A DNA stretch of 64,000 bases from Bemisia tabaci (GCF_918797505.1 NC_092801.1:25946477-26010476), one strand, 5' to 3'. Positions 22,088 through 32,724 are shown, counted from the first letter of the stretch. Notes: a model not told the origin generated them from the letters alone. Numbers and translations are program-made.

Positions 22088-22763
22088 CTGCCGTACTAAG
22101 GAAAAACGCCGTATGAGCCTTCAAGCGTTGCCAAAATTCCTCTAGAAAATCACTGATTTTCAGGAAAGTTTTTGAATATTTTTCAGCCAATTTCTCTAGT
22201 AGTTTTGTTTGTAATCTGATCTTAAGTGTCTGAAAATGTCGTGGAAGCATATTCATACATACATATCAAGCCGCTACCTCAGCGCACTAGAGCGTTCTGC
22301 GACTCCAAATCGCCATCGGAATCGATCCTCCCACAAATCATCGGGCAGATTACACCGTCTGATCTCCCCCTCCACTCCCTCTCGCCAACCTTTTACTGGA
22401 CGTCCACGCCGCCTTCTTCCGGGAGGAACCCAATCAAATACCTTTCTGGGCAACCTACTATCTGCCATTCTCCGCACATGTCCATACCAAACCAGCTGCC
22501 TGGTTTTGATATCGTGCACAATATCTTCCTCAACTCCCATTATTTCACGCACTCGTTCATTATGAACGCGCTCTCTCCGCGAGATCCCTGCAGACCTTCG
22601 CCAAAGTCCATTTCGGTTGCCCGTAAGATATCCTCGGATCTTTTCTTTAATTGCCAGACCTCACTCCCAGCATATTCATAATTTTCTTAAAAAATGAAAA
22701 ACTGACTCGAGGAGACTTGGCAACGTCTGAAGGCTCATACGGCGTTCTTCCTTCGCACGGCGG
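22088..22763. mobile_element. Family A element split by a LINE fragment
   Basis: The left part (22,088-22,257) starts CTGCCGTACTAAGGAAAAAC. The right part (22,669-22,763) ends GGCGTTCTTCCTTCGCACGG. Joined at the target duplication they give an element of normal length (about 252 bp). Confidence 0.85.
22258..22668 (-). pseudogene. 5'-truncated LINE, C-terminus of reverse transcriptase ORF
   Basis: The minus-strand insert has 12-bp target duplications AGCATATTCATA at 22,246-22,257 and 22,669-22,680. Reading from the right, it encodes GSEVWQLKKRSEDILRATEM, then, after an apparent one-base deletion, RRSAGISRRERVHNERVREI and QLVWYGHVRRM..PRKV..W.PPGRRRRGRP..W. This is the C-terminal tail typical of insect endonuclease/reverse-transcriptase LINE proteins (WxGHVxRM, RRRRGRP). 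The frame ends with TAG at 22,274-22,276, about 16 bases from the insertion border, which carries TATG repeats rather than poly-A. The catalytic reverse transcriptase core is absent through 5' truncation. The clade is not resolved. The long plus-strand open frame here is antisense to this. Confidence 0.85.
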
Positions 22764-22779
22764 TATCTCGGATCTGGGA

Positions 22780-22960
22780 TCAGACGATGAATCTCGGGTA
22801 ATGTTCCTAATTTCCGAGGCTGTCAAGAAACACTTGCTCGGTGTCGCAGCCTCGTGGGCCTCGCCACGGCCACGCCGCGCCGCGTCGACGGCTCCAGACG
22901 TAACTCATTTTAAAATTACACGCGAGTCATTTGAGCGTGAGTGAATATTTAACGTCATGA
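22780..22960. other. GC-rich island
   Basis: Single-copy GC-rich DNA between family A copies. A plus-strand frame crosses it but the protein is not recognisable. Confidence 0.3.
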
Positions 22961-23159
22961 CGCCCCCTTCCCCCCTCTTCAACTCCTCCTTGGCTCTCTC
23001 AGGGACCCCGACAAAAATGAACGAAGGCCTCTCTGAAAAAAAACGTAGTGTTGCGTGGGCTCGTGTTACGCAAATACGAGATTCTTGAATGATTCTGCTG
23101 AAATATTTGCTGATGGAAAAAAGAGAGGCTTAAAACCAACGATGAAGGTATCGCCTCAC

Positions 23160-23600
23160 ATTTTTCAGACAACTTTGTTTGCGGTATAATGCAAACATCT
23201 GAAAATGTCAAGAAAAAATATGCATGAAAATCCTCTACACTTATTCCTAAAAAAGAAGAATAATCCCCAATTAGAAAAAATGAATTCCTCAGAAAAAGAA
23301 AAATAATAATCCTTAAAATATTTTTCTTCAAATTTTTAGACAATTTTGTTTGCAGTATAATGTAAACATCTGAAAATTTCAAGAAAAAATATGCATGAAA
23401 ATCCTCAAAACTTATTTCTTAGAAGAAAAATTAATCCTAAAAAAGAAGAAACTAATTCCTCAAAAAAAAAAAAATTAATCTTCAAAATATTCTTCTTCAA
23501 ATTCTTCAGACAAATTTGTTTGCAGTATAAAGTCAACATCTGAAAAATTCAAGAGAAAACATGCATTATAATCCTCAAAAATACATGATTTATCCCCCGA
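23160..23600. repeat. Family A core repeated three times (about 170-bp period)
   Basis: The A core (TTCAGACAA..TTTGTTTGC..TATAA..AACATCTGAAAA..TCAAGA) occurs at about 23,166, 23,336 and 23,506, separated by A-rich spacers containing CCTCA and AAGAAGAA words. This is internal tandem amplification inside one element; the right end lies at 23,596-23,880. Confidence 0.75.
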
Positions 23601-23880
23601 AATTTGGCAACTTTCGAATGTACGCTAGGAAAAAAAAAGACATTGTATTTAGAGTCCAGACTCTTGAAAACATTGACAAGAAAAAATACTCTTGATTCAA
23701 TCAGATTTTTGCTTAGATCAAAAGGAAATTCGCTCCAATTAAGAGGCTTGGTTCTTGATTTAAGCAAAAATCCGATTAAATCAAGAGTATTTTTTCTCGT
23801 CGATGTTTTTAAGAGTCTGGACTCTAGATCCAATGTGTTTTTTTCCAGTGTACATACGACGCTTTTCCTAGGCATGGCAG
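23596..23880. mobile_element. Right end of a family A element, split by a B element
   Basis: GAAATTTGGCAACTTTCGAA at 23,600-23,619 continues, after removal of the B element, into ATACGACGCTTTTCCTAGGC and GGCAG at 23,880. This is the standard A right terminus. Confidence 0.8.
23623..23850. mobile_element. Family B CACTG-ended MITE, copy 1
   Basis: A 228-bp palindrome with degenerate left end CGCTAGGAAAAAAAA and right end TTTTTTTCCAGTG. Inside are AGAGTCCAGACTCTTGAAAA and TCTTGATTCAATC..AATCAAGAGTATTTT. TA is duplicated at 23,621-23,622 and 23,851-23,852. Confidence 0.85.
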
Positions 23881-23882
23881 TG

Positions 23883-24011
23883 CAGAGCTGCCGAGTTAGC
23901 GAAGAGAGCAGTAAGTGCATGCTGAGATGAGCTTCGAGACTCATAAAAGCATGTGCTCATCATGGCTCAAACAGAAATGCACTTACTGCTCTCTTCGCCA
24001 TCACGGCAGAG
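23883..24011. mobile_element. Family W MITE, copy 1
   Basis: Inverted ends CAGAGCTGCCGAGTTAGCGA, then AGAGAGCAGTAAGTGCA, and the reverse TGCACTTACTGCTCTCTTCG ending near CGGCAGAG. Confidence 0.75.
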
Positions 24012-24090
24012 AGCACCGTATCCTGAAACTGAAGGTGAACTCAGGAAATACGCACACTGAAAATATAATTTGCGCAACAAGTGAGCAAAA

Positions 24091-24667
24091 CTGCCGCGAT
24101 AGCGAAAAGAGCCGTCAGTGCAAAAATGCAGTTTTGAGAAAACGGGCTCAGAAGCTTCTGACCGGTAAATTTTATTGAAAGAAGCCTCCGTTCTTTACCG
24201 AATTGCCACAAATCGTCCGAAAGACTCCTAGAAATCGTTTGGATGATGAAGTAGCGACTGATTTTATTTCAATCACATAAAAAGGATATTTTTCATTTTC
24301 GTGCTAGGTTAATGTTAGGCAAGACAGCCGTAAGTGCTATCTTCTGCATGCTTTCGTGGTTGCGTTTTGAACACACAACAAACGCATTTTCAGGTTAGAA
24401 ATTGGTAGAAGAAGGCAGCACTTTACTTGAAAACACTGTTTTTATTGGCTCTCTGGAGGAATATTGTCACTTACTGCTGTCTTGCCTTAAACTATGTTAT
24501 TTTTTGCGCACTTCCGGCTATCTCAAGTGTCTCGTTTTCATACAATTAAGACGAATGTTGCTGTTTTAGCTGTTTCCGTGATTTCATCTAACAGAGTTTA
24601 AACGAATTTTGAAGGGAACTCGATTTCGGAAATTTGACACTTACTGTTCTTTTCGCCATCACGGCAG
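24091..24667. mobile_element. Family W element, copy 2, with inner inverted repeat
   Basis: Ends CTGCCGCGATAGCGAAAAGA and CTTTTCGCCATCACGGCAG. A nested pair GGCAAGACAGCCGTAAGTG (24,318) and CACTTACTGCTGTCTTGCC (to 24,486) lies inside. The inner and outer ends share the AGCCGTAAGTG-like word, suggesting one W-type element inserted in another. Confidence 0.65.
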
Positions 24668-24679
24668 AGAACTAGCATC

Positions 24680-24900
24680 GGCCACCTAACCTGGCGACGA
24701 CGAGGATGGGGCATCCTTGTCACAAGGGATCTTTCCCGCAAGGTTTCGGTTCAAATTCGTCCAGCGTGACCGCAAGGAGAGCAAACAGCCGTATCTGTAC
24801 CGTCCGCCCTGGCCGAATCCCAGCCCTGCGTCTGGTGTTATTAAAACCGCCGCCGGCTTTAACCATTGTCCGGCGATTCCGGCGATACGCTTTTCATAGC
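24680..24900. other. GC-rich island
   Basis: GC-rich single-copy DNA with two overlapping plus-strand frames. Neither is recognisable. Confidence 0.3.
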
Positions 24901-25077
24901 CACGCTACATGCTTTTGCAACATGGAACATTGAAAATTCCCTCAGCTTCTCGGTGTAATTGCATTCCAACAGCGCAAAGTTTGCCAGGGTGACGTCACTG
25001 CTATGTGCGGAGGATGAATTTGAAACAGGAACAATGAAAAATGCTTGGATTACGTACATACAGAGACAATGGATCGT

Positions 25078-25345
25078 GTTTGATACATCAAACAAGTGGG
25101 ATTGTATCGATATCGATTGGTTCAACATGTAAACATAGCCTCAAAAGTTAATTTAGAAATCTGACGGAACGGGTCTTTTGTGATAGATTTTTTATTCCTT
25201 TCAGTAAGAAATGGCAATGAAAAGTGAAATTTTATGGAATTTTCAGATTTTTAGCTTTTCCAACTTAAATTCTACAATTTTCGTCTAATACTATGTCCTA
25301 TTGTCTTGAACCAAACGATGCATCGAACCACTATGGAATACGATC
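25078..25345. mobile_element. Family Q element, uninterrupted copy
   Basis: Starts GTTTGATACATCAAAC and ends CCAAACGATGCATCGAACC. It provides the empty site for the hairpin inserted in the copy at 18.9 kb. Confidence 0.7.
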
Positions 25346-25349
25346 TATA

Positions 25350-26095
25350 TACCAATGGCTAAATTCAAAAAAAGCGTACCTCTCATTGCACCGTTGCAAA
25401 TCGCCACGGGAGCATTTATAATATGAGTAAGCAAACATCGAGATATCAGACAGATTCTACTTAAATTGTGTTTCTAACTTTCAGTTTTTAGCAAAAGAGC
25501 GCTCATTACACCTCAAAGCTCATGTCAGTCGTTCATCATTGAAGAGAATCTGAATTATAGCTGAAAATAGTCGATAACGAAAATAAACTAATCGATTTGG
25601 CTAATCAAATGCAACATTACGCGTCCTCATACGAATAACTTTGTTTTGGAGTTTACGAATGCATTATTAAGCGAAATCTAGCAAACAATTTTTTTTTTTT
25701 TTTTATTTAAGAAAAAAAAACAATAACGGTTGTAATCTCACCGTTGATATGCATGTAGCATCTTAGAAACTATCTATTGATCAATTACTGGCAAAACGCC
25801 AATTTCTCAGTGATTTCAGAAGATATCACAATGGCTTTAGTGTGCCCACTATTGCCTATCTTGTAAACTGCAGGCGAAATACTGATCGCAATAAAGGCGC
25901 AATCTGTCCCTTGTATATTAGCGATATTAATACCTATAAATGAGAGCCAAAAGGTATTAGGGATGGTCCATGAATAAGTAAGTCAGACGCCCTGAGGCGA
26001 TAACACGGGGAGGAGGAGAGGTTACCGGGTTCCTGACGACGAAAATATGAGGAAGGTCAAGGTTAACCTAGCGTACAGCTGGAAGCGTCTGTAAT
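25350..26095. other. No recognised feature
   Basis: AT-rich single-copy DNA with an 18-base T run near 25,690. Confidence 0.3.
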
Positions 26096-26219
26096 TAGAA
26101 AGTTGACGCTGAATATTCCAAGGAAAAATATTTAAAACTTTCTTCGAAAGTAAATATTTTTAAGAGGAACTTAGCAACGTTCGAATGCTCATACGGTGCT
26201 TTCCCAAAGTATGGTAGTT
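26096..26219. mobile_element. Family A element, right half
   Basis: AGGAACTTAGCAACGTTCGA and ATGCTCATACGGTGC lead to a terminus AAAGTATGGTAG. The left half is missing. It adjoins the P repeat, as at 3.8 kb. Confidence 0.7.
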
Positions 26220-26221
26220 TA

Positions 26222-26690
26222 GACATTTTGCGCGAAAAAGTCATTGAAGGAGAAACGCAGTTTCAAATGAAGCAGTGAGAACGAAAACACACCAACTCGA
26301 AAAAATGAAAATAATCAAGACACACGCAAAACTGCACAGTAGTTGAAGAAGTTAGCACAAGAAAAAGATTTTAGGTGCCGATAGACAGGTACTTAAGGAC
26401 AATTTTAAGGTCCAAGTTGAAACAGATGCGTTGACTTCAATGGCCTTTATGAAAACTACTCTCTTTGATGAAAATTGAGCATTTATGAGTTACCGACTTG
26501 GTGTGTTTTCGTTCTCGCTGATTCAAACGAGAATCTACTTATTACCAAGATAGTTCATAGGAATTGAGCGTGAGTTGACAGCATGAAAACGCCTTCAATA
26601 ATTCGAATAGGCACACCGAGCTCCCAGGAGGACGAATAGTGGTATCTTCCCAACAGCCAACAGCCAACGGCACTTCTATAAAGTCACTTT
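26222..26690. repeat. Family P repeat (with insertion)
   Basis: Reverse-complement counterpart of 3640-3823. Compared with that copy it has an extra 251-bp segment at 26,271-26,521. Confidence 0.65.
26271..26521. mobile_element. Mutator-like MITE inserted in P
   Basis: A 251-bp element with inverted ends GTGAGAACGAAAACACACCA and the near reverse complement. It is flanked by TTCAAATGA (26,262-26,270) and TTCAAACGA (26,522-26,530), a 9-bp duplication with one mismatch, the size usual for Mutator-like elements. The segment is absent from the P copy at 3.7 kb. Confidence 0.7.
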
Positions 26691-27165
26691 TCTATTCCAT
26701 CTCTGACGTAACACCCTATGGAACGCTGCAACCCCCTCACAGTTGACTCTGACAATGACCACTCTGTGACGTCACCAGTGAACGGGAACAATACGTGGGA
26801 TGTGATCTCTTTCCTGGTGGAGTGAAAATATCATCTGAAGTCGCTTCACGTTTATATATTACGTCGAAGTTTGCAATGGCACGGGTTGGAAAAAAGAAGA
26901 AGAAAAAGTTTCAACGCGTTAAACGGCGGGAAAATTCCGGATGATTAATAGTCCTTCTCTGCGACGCTTCCATTCACGTTGAATACGTGGGGACTGTGAA
27001 TGCCTCACTATTTGACATGAATATGAGTGCCGCCCCAAGCAGTAGCGGCTACTCGAAGGTTGGCTAATATTGCGATGTGCGAAAATTTGGCCCGGTAGAT
27101 TTTGGAACTTATTGATAGTTTTTGAGCTTTTTCAGAACGTGGGTGATTTCACCGCAACAGGAATA

Positions 27166-27330
27166 CTGCCGTGGTGTGGCAGAACGCCGTATGAGCCTTC
27201 AGTCTTTGTCAAATTTCCCTCGATAAAATACGAATTTGCGAGAAATTTTGAAAATTGATCTGAAGTAGGGAGAAACTTTAAGGGAAAATGCTCATAATTT
27301 TCCTCAAAAATTAATGTTTTACTAAATAAA
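27166..27330. mobile_element. Family A element, left half
   Basis: Starts CTGCCGTGGTGTGGCAGAAC, then GCCGTATGAGCCTTCAG. The core and a CATAATTTTCCTCAAAAATT segment remain; the right end is lost. Confidence 0.7.
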
Positions 27331-27367
27331 ATAATGTTTATTGGATCAATAAGCAGAATTTTTACAG

Positions 27368-27448
27368 CAAACACCTTAATAATCGATTATTTACCATAGG
27401 TTTAAATGGCATAACAATCGATATATCGCAATTCACGCCACGCCACTG
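27368..27448. mobile_element. Family E, right half
   Basis: TTAATAATCGATTATTTACC through CACGCCACGCCACTG matches the right half of the E elements at 406 and 30,586. The left half is absent. Confidence 0.8.
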
Positions 27449-27825
27449 CTGTCATCTACAGCAAAAACACCGTAAATCCGTTCAATATCTTGAATATTTT
27501 TCACAAATTGTGATTTAAAACTTAGAGGATTCAGCATGGTGTAAGGTGAAGTATGATTTATTTTCGAAAGGCACATTTTATCCTCTTCGGCTTTTAAAGT
27601 CACTCCTCCAGATTGACTGTGCGTGTGCTAGTATCAGGACTGTGACCTTTAGGCGTTAAAGCTTACAGCGTTTTACGTATTGGCTCCTGAGCGGCTGTCT
27701 TAGTGGCAAATAGGCTTCAAACTGAGAAGTGTTCCTTAAGTGGATTGGTTTTCTTGGAACTTCCTATATTTGACCGGAGCCCCTATACAGTGTAGGAGTG
27801 AATGTATGTTTAGGTGTATCACACA

Positions 27826-28078
27826 CTACCGTGCTTATGAAAAATGCCGTATGAACCTTCAGACGTTGCCAAATTTCCTTTGGTAAATCACAATTTTTTT
27901 GAAAAATTTATCAATAATTTTCCTCTAATTTTTCAGATAATTTTGTTCGCAATTTTACCTAAAGTTTTCGGAAATTTCAGGGGAAAATATTCATTACTTC
28001 CCTCAAAAATTTACATTTTATCGAGGGAAATTTGGCAACTCTCGAATGTTCATACGGAGTTTTTCCTTAGCACGGCAG
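27826..28078. mobile_element. Family A element, complete
   Basis: A 253-bp copy starting CTACCGTGCTTATGAAAAAT and ending TTTTTCCTTAGCACGGCAG. CA is present on both flanks. Confidence 0.9.
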
Positions 28079-28079
28079 C

Positions 28080-29030
28080 ATAATTACACACTGTGAATAT
28101 AGCACATGCGGGTGGATCGTGTCTCAGTGAAAAGTATTTTATGACGTCACGTAAATCGAAGGTGAAATTGCGTCATCTTGCTGTTTTGGGAGAAAATGAG
28201 TTGGATTGGGTTTTAAACTGAGCTTATCGTACATTCATTGCTTTCATTACTTTTGAATGGAGGAAAAATATTTCTTGCGGAAAAATATAAGTTATGGGAT
28301 ATACTTTTTACGAGTGAACCAAATGGGAGAGGGGCGGTAGAGAAGGGAGGTTCTCATCCTAAAGGGAGGAGGACGGATCCTAAACCCCTGAACCCCTTGA
28401 TCTTGTTTCAGTTCGATAAGTATTTGGCTCTTTTCTGATGTACTCGGTCTTAATGGAAACTTCGGTCTTGGTGGAAACTTTAATTTTTCCGTACACGGCA
28501 CAAAACCCGGTCACGGTGAAAAATGTCAATGTCAGTTTTTCATGCGTATTACTTTCAAAAACATTAGGCCAAAGTTTCAAGCCATATCTTATAATATAAA
28601 TGATGTTATAAACGGTTAAAATAAGCTCATCTTAAACCTGACAGAAGATCCGATAAATTGTTGTTTCTCACATCCCCCACATTACACCCTCAAACTAATA
28701 AGAATATATTTGTCTTGTATTTATTACGTTTTATCCTCTTACTGCCCATAATATTCAACGACAATAAGGTGGAAGAATAATGCTAGGTTCAAACCATTCT
28801 GCAAGAGATCAAAGTTAGAAAAAATCATATCGTAAAATTTTAGATGTACAAAATTATCAGCTCCAGCGGGAGCATTGGAAACGGCCTTGTCCACATAAGA
28901 GCGGTTCGAGGAACTTCGGGTGAACTTGTTCCAGGTACTTGTTATAACTCACCTATGTCTTGTTGCTGGAACCCCCTGTTCGCGGAACTAATTCGTCCGA
29001 ACTGCGCTCGTATGAGTTCGCACAGTAGAT
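28080..29030. other. No recognised feature
   Basis: Single-copy DNA. The short frames (for example 28,844-29,056) have no recognisable product. Confidence 0.3.
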
Positions 29031-29034
29031 CTTA

Positions 29035-29970
29035 CCCTGGTAAAAATTGGCGATAGGAGCTGCGTTTCAAAATACCATAGGAGTTCTTATAGCCGACTGA
29101 AAAAGGCGATAGAAAATCATATAGCTGGCTGTAGAAAGTGGAAAAAATCATACGGCCGGGCTACACAAAGCGATAAAAAAGTATACAGTCGGGCTGTAGT
29201 TCCTATCGCCTGGCTGTTGCTTTTTCGCCATCGGCTATAAAATGCTATAAGCAATTGTGTAGAAATTCGTGTGTTTTGTAAATCCTTAAGTTTGTACGGA
29301 ATCACCTTAGTATTTACAAAACGCACATTATATTTTCCTTTACTACATATTTTTTTTCATCAATTAAAATGAGAATAATCCATACAGAGTGTGCAATCAT
29401 TTCAAAGTCATGAGTGGAAAAAGGCTGACTCCACGAGATTAAATATTAGAGCCTAACACAAAGCGGAGCGGCGGCGCACTGGCGCCTACAAACCTAACAG
29501 GGATACTTCACGCATTGCGCAATGCGTGAAGTATCCCCGTTAGGTTTGTAGGCGCCAATGCGCGTTTCGCGCTGGTTGCCCGCCCGCCGCGTCGCGCCGC
29601 AGCGTACCACGGCGCTTGAAGCAACTATTTCACACCAGAGGTATTGCACAGTATCATACGAGATTGAAGGCGCTCCAACATATTAGGAATGGCAGGCATC
29701 CTTCAAAAGTACGGAGCTTTCCCCGCAAAATAAATCAAAATACTACAGCCCAAAAAGAGAGCGGTAGTCCAAAAACTCACTAAGTCCTAGCATCCGTAAT
29801 TAGTAACGTTTAGCATACACTACATCGCCAGGCTGTTGCTTAGTCGCCATCGGCTATAAAAGGCTATAAGAAATTGTACAGCCGGCTGGAGAAGCTATTA
29901 GAAATCTTACAGCCGGCTGTAGGTCTATGGTATTTTGGAACACAGCTTCTACTGCCAACTTTGACCAGGG
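29035..29970 (-). mobile_element. Family H element, copy 2 (936 bp, inverted)
   Basis: Reverse complement of the H copy at 20.2 kb along its whole length. Ends CCCTGGTAAAAATTGGC and GCCAACTTTGACCAGGG. The central 76-bp palindrome is at 29,481-29,556. TA flanks both sides. Two near-full-length inverted copies 8 kb apart could pair or recombine. Confidence 0.85.
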
Positions 29971-30037
29971 TAGAGACCTTAGTCGCCTTGAGAAATATGT
30001 ACTGTTTTAGGACTTTTTTTATCCGTATAAGCAGAAT

Positions 30038-30125
30038 TGGTCACCTTCCGGCCAAAGTATCACAAGCGCCATGCGACGTTTCAAAATTTCCACCTCCATT
30101 TTATTTTTCTGCAAAATCCAGTTAC
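30038..30125. mobile_element. Family R half element
   Basis: GTCACCTTCCGGCCAAAGTA, then TCACAAGCGCCATGCGACG and TTTCAAAATTTCCACC, as in the R copies at 32.0 and 32.3 kb. Confidence 0.7.
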
Positions 30126-30585
30126 TTGCAGTCTTAGGCCCATGATTTTGTGAATTTTTTTTTCTTTTTCGTTATAAGAATTCAAAAGAATTTCGATCAA
30201 TCGTTCTTCTCGAAAAAAATAAACCCTGGCGGATGGATTGAAACGTCATGCGTCATGGCTAAAATACAAGGTTCTTCAACTGGAACTTCTGAAATTTGAC
30301 AGCGTTTCATGACTTACAACTTTCTTTCTTTTTCTTTACGAGTGTCCTGATAACTTAACAATGAGCATAATGGAACTGTTATTTTCAATTGACGCAAATT
30401 CAGCGTCCAGTACCCATTCTGCAATTTTTTGGTTTCTCTATTTACCACGAAGTATTTTTAAAATACAAGTGGTATTGTGCGTCATTTCACGGCACAGCGC
30501 CCTCCGCATTGTTAACAATCTCGAGAGTAACATTACATCGTCGCTCTTCTGACGTCAGGACGTATCTGGATTTCCCCATGAGCCA

Positions 30586-30750
30586 CAGTGGCGTGGCGTG
30601 AATTGCGATATATCGATTGTTATGCCATTTGAACCTATGGTAGAGAATCGATTATTAAGGTGTTCGCCGCGAACACCCTGTTCATCGATCTTTTTCCGTA
30701 GGTTTAAATGGCACAACAATCGATACATCGCAAAGCACGCCACGCCACTG
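30586..30750. mobile_element. Family E hAT-like MITE, copy 3
   Basis: A 165-bp palindrome, CAGTGGCGTGGCGTGA to CACGCCACGCCACTG, flanked by ATGAGCCA (30,578-30,585) and ATGAGCCC (30,751-30,758): an 8-bp duplication with one mismatch. Confidence 0.9.
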
Positions 30751-30947
30751 ATGAGCCCCAGAAAGCATGGCTCTATAAGTGAAACAGGGCTAACGTGTAA
30801 ATTAAGATAAGCCCTTATGTGAGAAAGAGGACGACATATTTGAATAGGAGTCGATTAGAGAGTGAAAGCGGAAATAATTGAATTTGGATCGTTTCATTGC
30901 CTTGCAAATTATTTATCCACGAGAGGACGCTTTCGAAGCCAGTGCTT

Positions 30948-31180
30948 CCATTTCATGTCCATCAAAAGTTCTGGGATTAGGAACTTTTTTTTCTAATTTT
31001 TCCCACTCCATGACTGTCAAAAGTTCCGGAATTCTCTTTAGATTTTTTTAAAATCTCCGAGAAAGTTCCGGAAAATTCAAAAGATCCGGAACAATTCGGA
31101 AATTTCAAAAGTTTCGGGAAAAATTCAGGAGATTCTCAAAAGTTCTGAAATTCGGTAGCAGTTCCGGGAGATGGAAGCAC
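30948..31180. repeat. Family O GGAAC/TTCCGG-rich repeat
   Basis: Third locus of family O. It shares CCACTCCATG, GTTCCGGAATTCTCTTTAGA and AAAGATCCGGAACAATTC with 16.9-17.2 kb. Confidence 0.75.
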
Positions 31181-31422
31181 TACTCGAAGCAATTATTGTT
31201 TACAATTACACACATTATTTGCGCCTATTCTTAAAAACGTCTATAGGTCAAAGAATTCTTGCTATTTATTAATCCAACTTAAGCTCACTGTAGCGGAAGT
31301 GATGTTGAGTTTGTAGCTGTTATTCGTGAAAAATTAACTTGCGACGGATACTTTCTCGTTTTTCCTTCAGCGCGTCGAGGTTGCAAAATCAGGTACATTT
31401 TTTGCGATTAAATGGACGGAGT

Positions 31423-31660
31423 TAAATAGAAAGGAACCAAGCCACATAGGGATCGAACCGAGAAAAAGAGGTTTAAAGTTTGGCTCCTGCAGAAGACTCA
31501 ATGTAAAAGGTAAACTTAAAGTTCAATTTCTGCAAAATTTGCTCCAACAAAAACTTTGAATTTTTGGCGGTAGATAGTAGAGCAGTGGTTGAGTTCAAAA
31601 CCACTCATAACACAATTTTTTCCAAAATGTGGGTTGGTTCCTTTCTGCTTAACTCAGTCC
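31423..31660. mobile_element. Family M MITE, copy 2
   Basis: Ends GGACGGAGTTAAATAGAAAG and TTTCTGCTTAACTCAGTCC, with GGAACCAAGCCAC and GTGGGTTGGTTCC inside. The interior matches the copy at 13.4 kb. Confidence 0.85.
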
Positions 31661-32042
31661 AAATATACATTTAAATGTGCAGCCATTCTATCTTGCAGGT
31701 TTTGATGGAGAGGCAAAAATTTTTAATAGGTCTCTGGTTATAAAAGGTGCTGAATATGGACTCTGACATTAGCATAGTGTTTGTTCCACTATGTATAATG
31801 AACATTTCCACCTCATTCTTTCTTTCATGTAGGCAATCCTCAGTTCTTTTTCTCAGAAAATACAAGCCGATTTCTTGAACTTGTCCTACGTGAAATTCTG
31901 ATAAGAAAACATATCTCCTAGCGATCTAATTCCTACCTTGTATTGTGGTCCAAAACACCTTCTCAAAGACACCTGTTGAGTTTCAGCGGAACGTAGTGGT
32001 GCATTTTGTCAATAGACACTGAGATTCCCTCAAAGCACATTT

Positions 32043-32557
32043 CGTCACCTTCCGGTCAAAGTATCACAAGCATCGTACAAAGTTTCAAAACTTTCAGCGC
32101 CACTTTATTATTTTACAGAGGCATTGTTCAACGAAACGAAAATATCACTGAATTTTCTTTATGCTGCCGATAATATTCGGTGAAATTTTCAAACAAATTC
32201 AACCGGCGATTGCTCTGTAAAAAAATAAAATGGCGGCGACTGGAAACCACCAGGAAACTCAACCAAAACGACTTTTAAACACCTACGTTTCGATCTAACG
32301 AAGATATAATCACCTTCCAGCCAAACTATTACAAGCGCTTTGCGACGTTTAAAAATGTCCGCCACTATTTTACATGTTTACAGAGAAATCGATTAAGGAA
32401 GCTGTCCGAAAATTTAACTGAATTTTCTTTGTAGTGCCTATAAAATTCAGTGAAATTTTCAAACAGATTCGACCACAATTTTCTGTACAAAAATACAATG
32501 GCGGCGGAAATTTTGAAACTTCGCCTGGCGCTTGTGATACTTTGGTGGGAAGGTGAC
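32043..32557. mobile_element. Two family R elements in tandem
   Basis: Copies at about 32,043-32,245 and 32,310-32,557. Each has an end GTCACCTTCC or ATCACCTTCC, TCACAAGC-like and GCGACGTTT-like words, and a right arm AAAATACAATGGCGGCGGAA or similar. The second ends GGTGGGAAGGTGAC. Between arms they share TTTTCTTTATG/TAGTGCC and AATTTTCAAACA. Confidence 0.75.
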
Positions 32558-32724
32558 GATTTGGTCATCGGAAGATATACACGCCGGAGTCGAATATTTT
32601 GGCAACATCGCCCTGGACCCCGCAATTTTTCAAGCGAGAGCGCGGACAGTAACACAGGTAAACACACCCCCTTACAACCGACAAGCATGTGTGTGCGTCG
32701 GGAAATATGAAACGTAAAAAATTC

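Noticed and set aside
22226..22681. Longest open frame in the window (151 codons, plus strand)
   Set aside because: It lies antisense to the recognisable LINE C-terminus on the minus strand, and its own translation is Ser/Pro-rich without domains. The open reading is a by-product.
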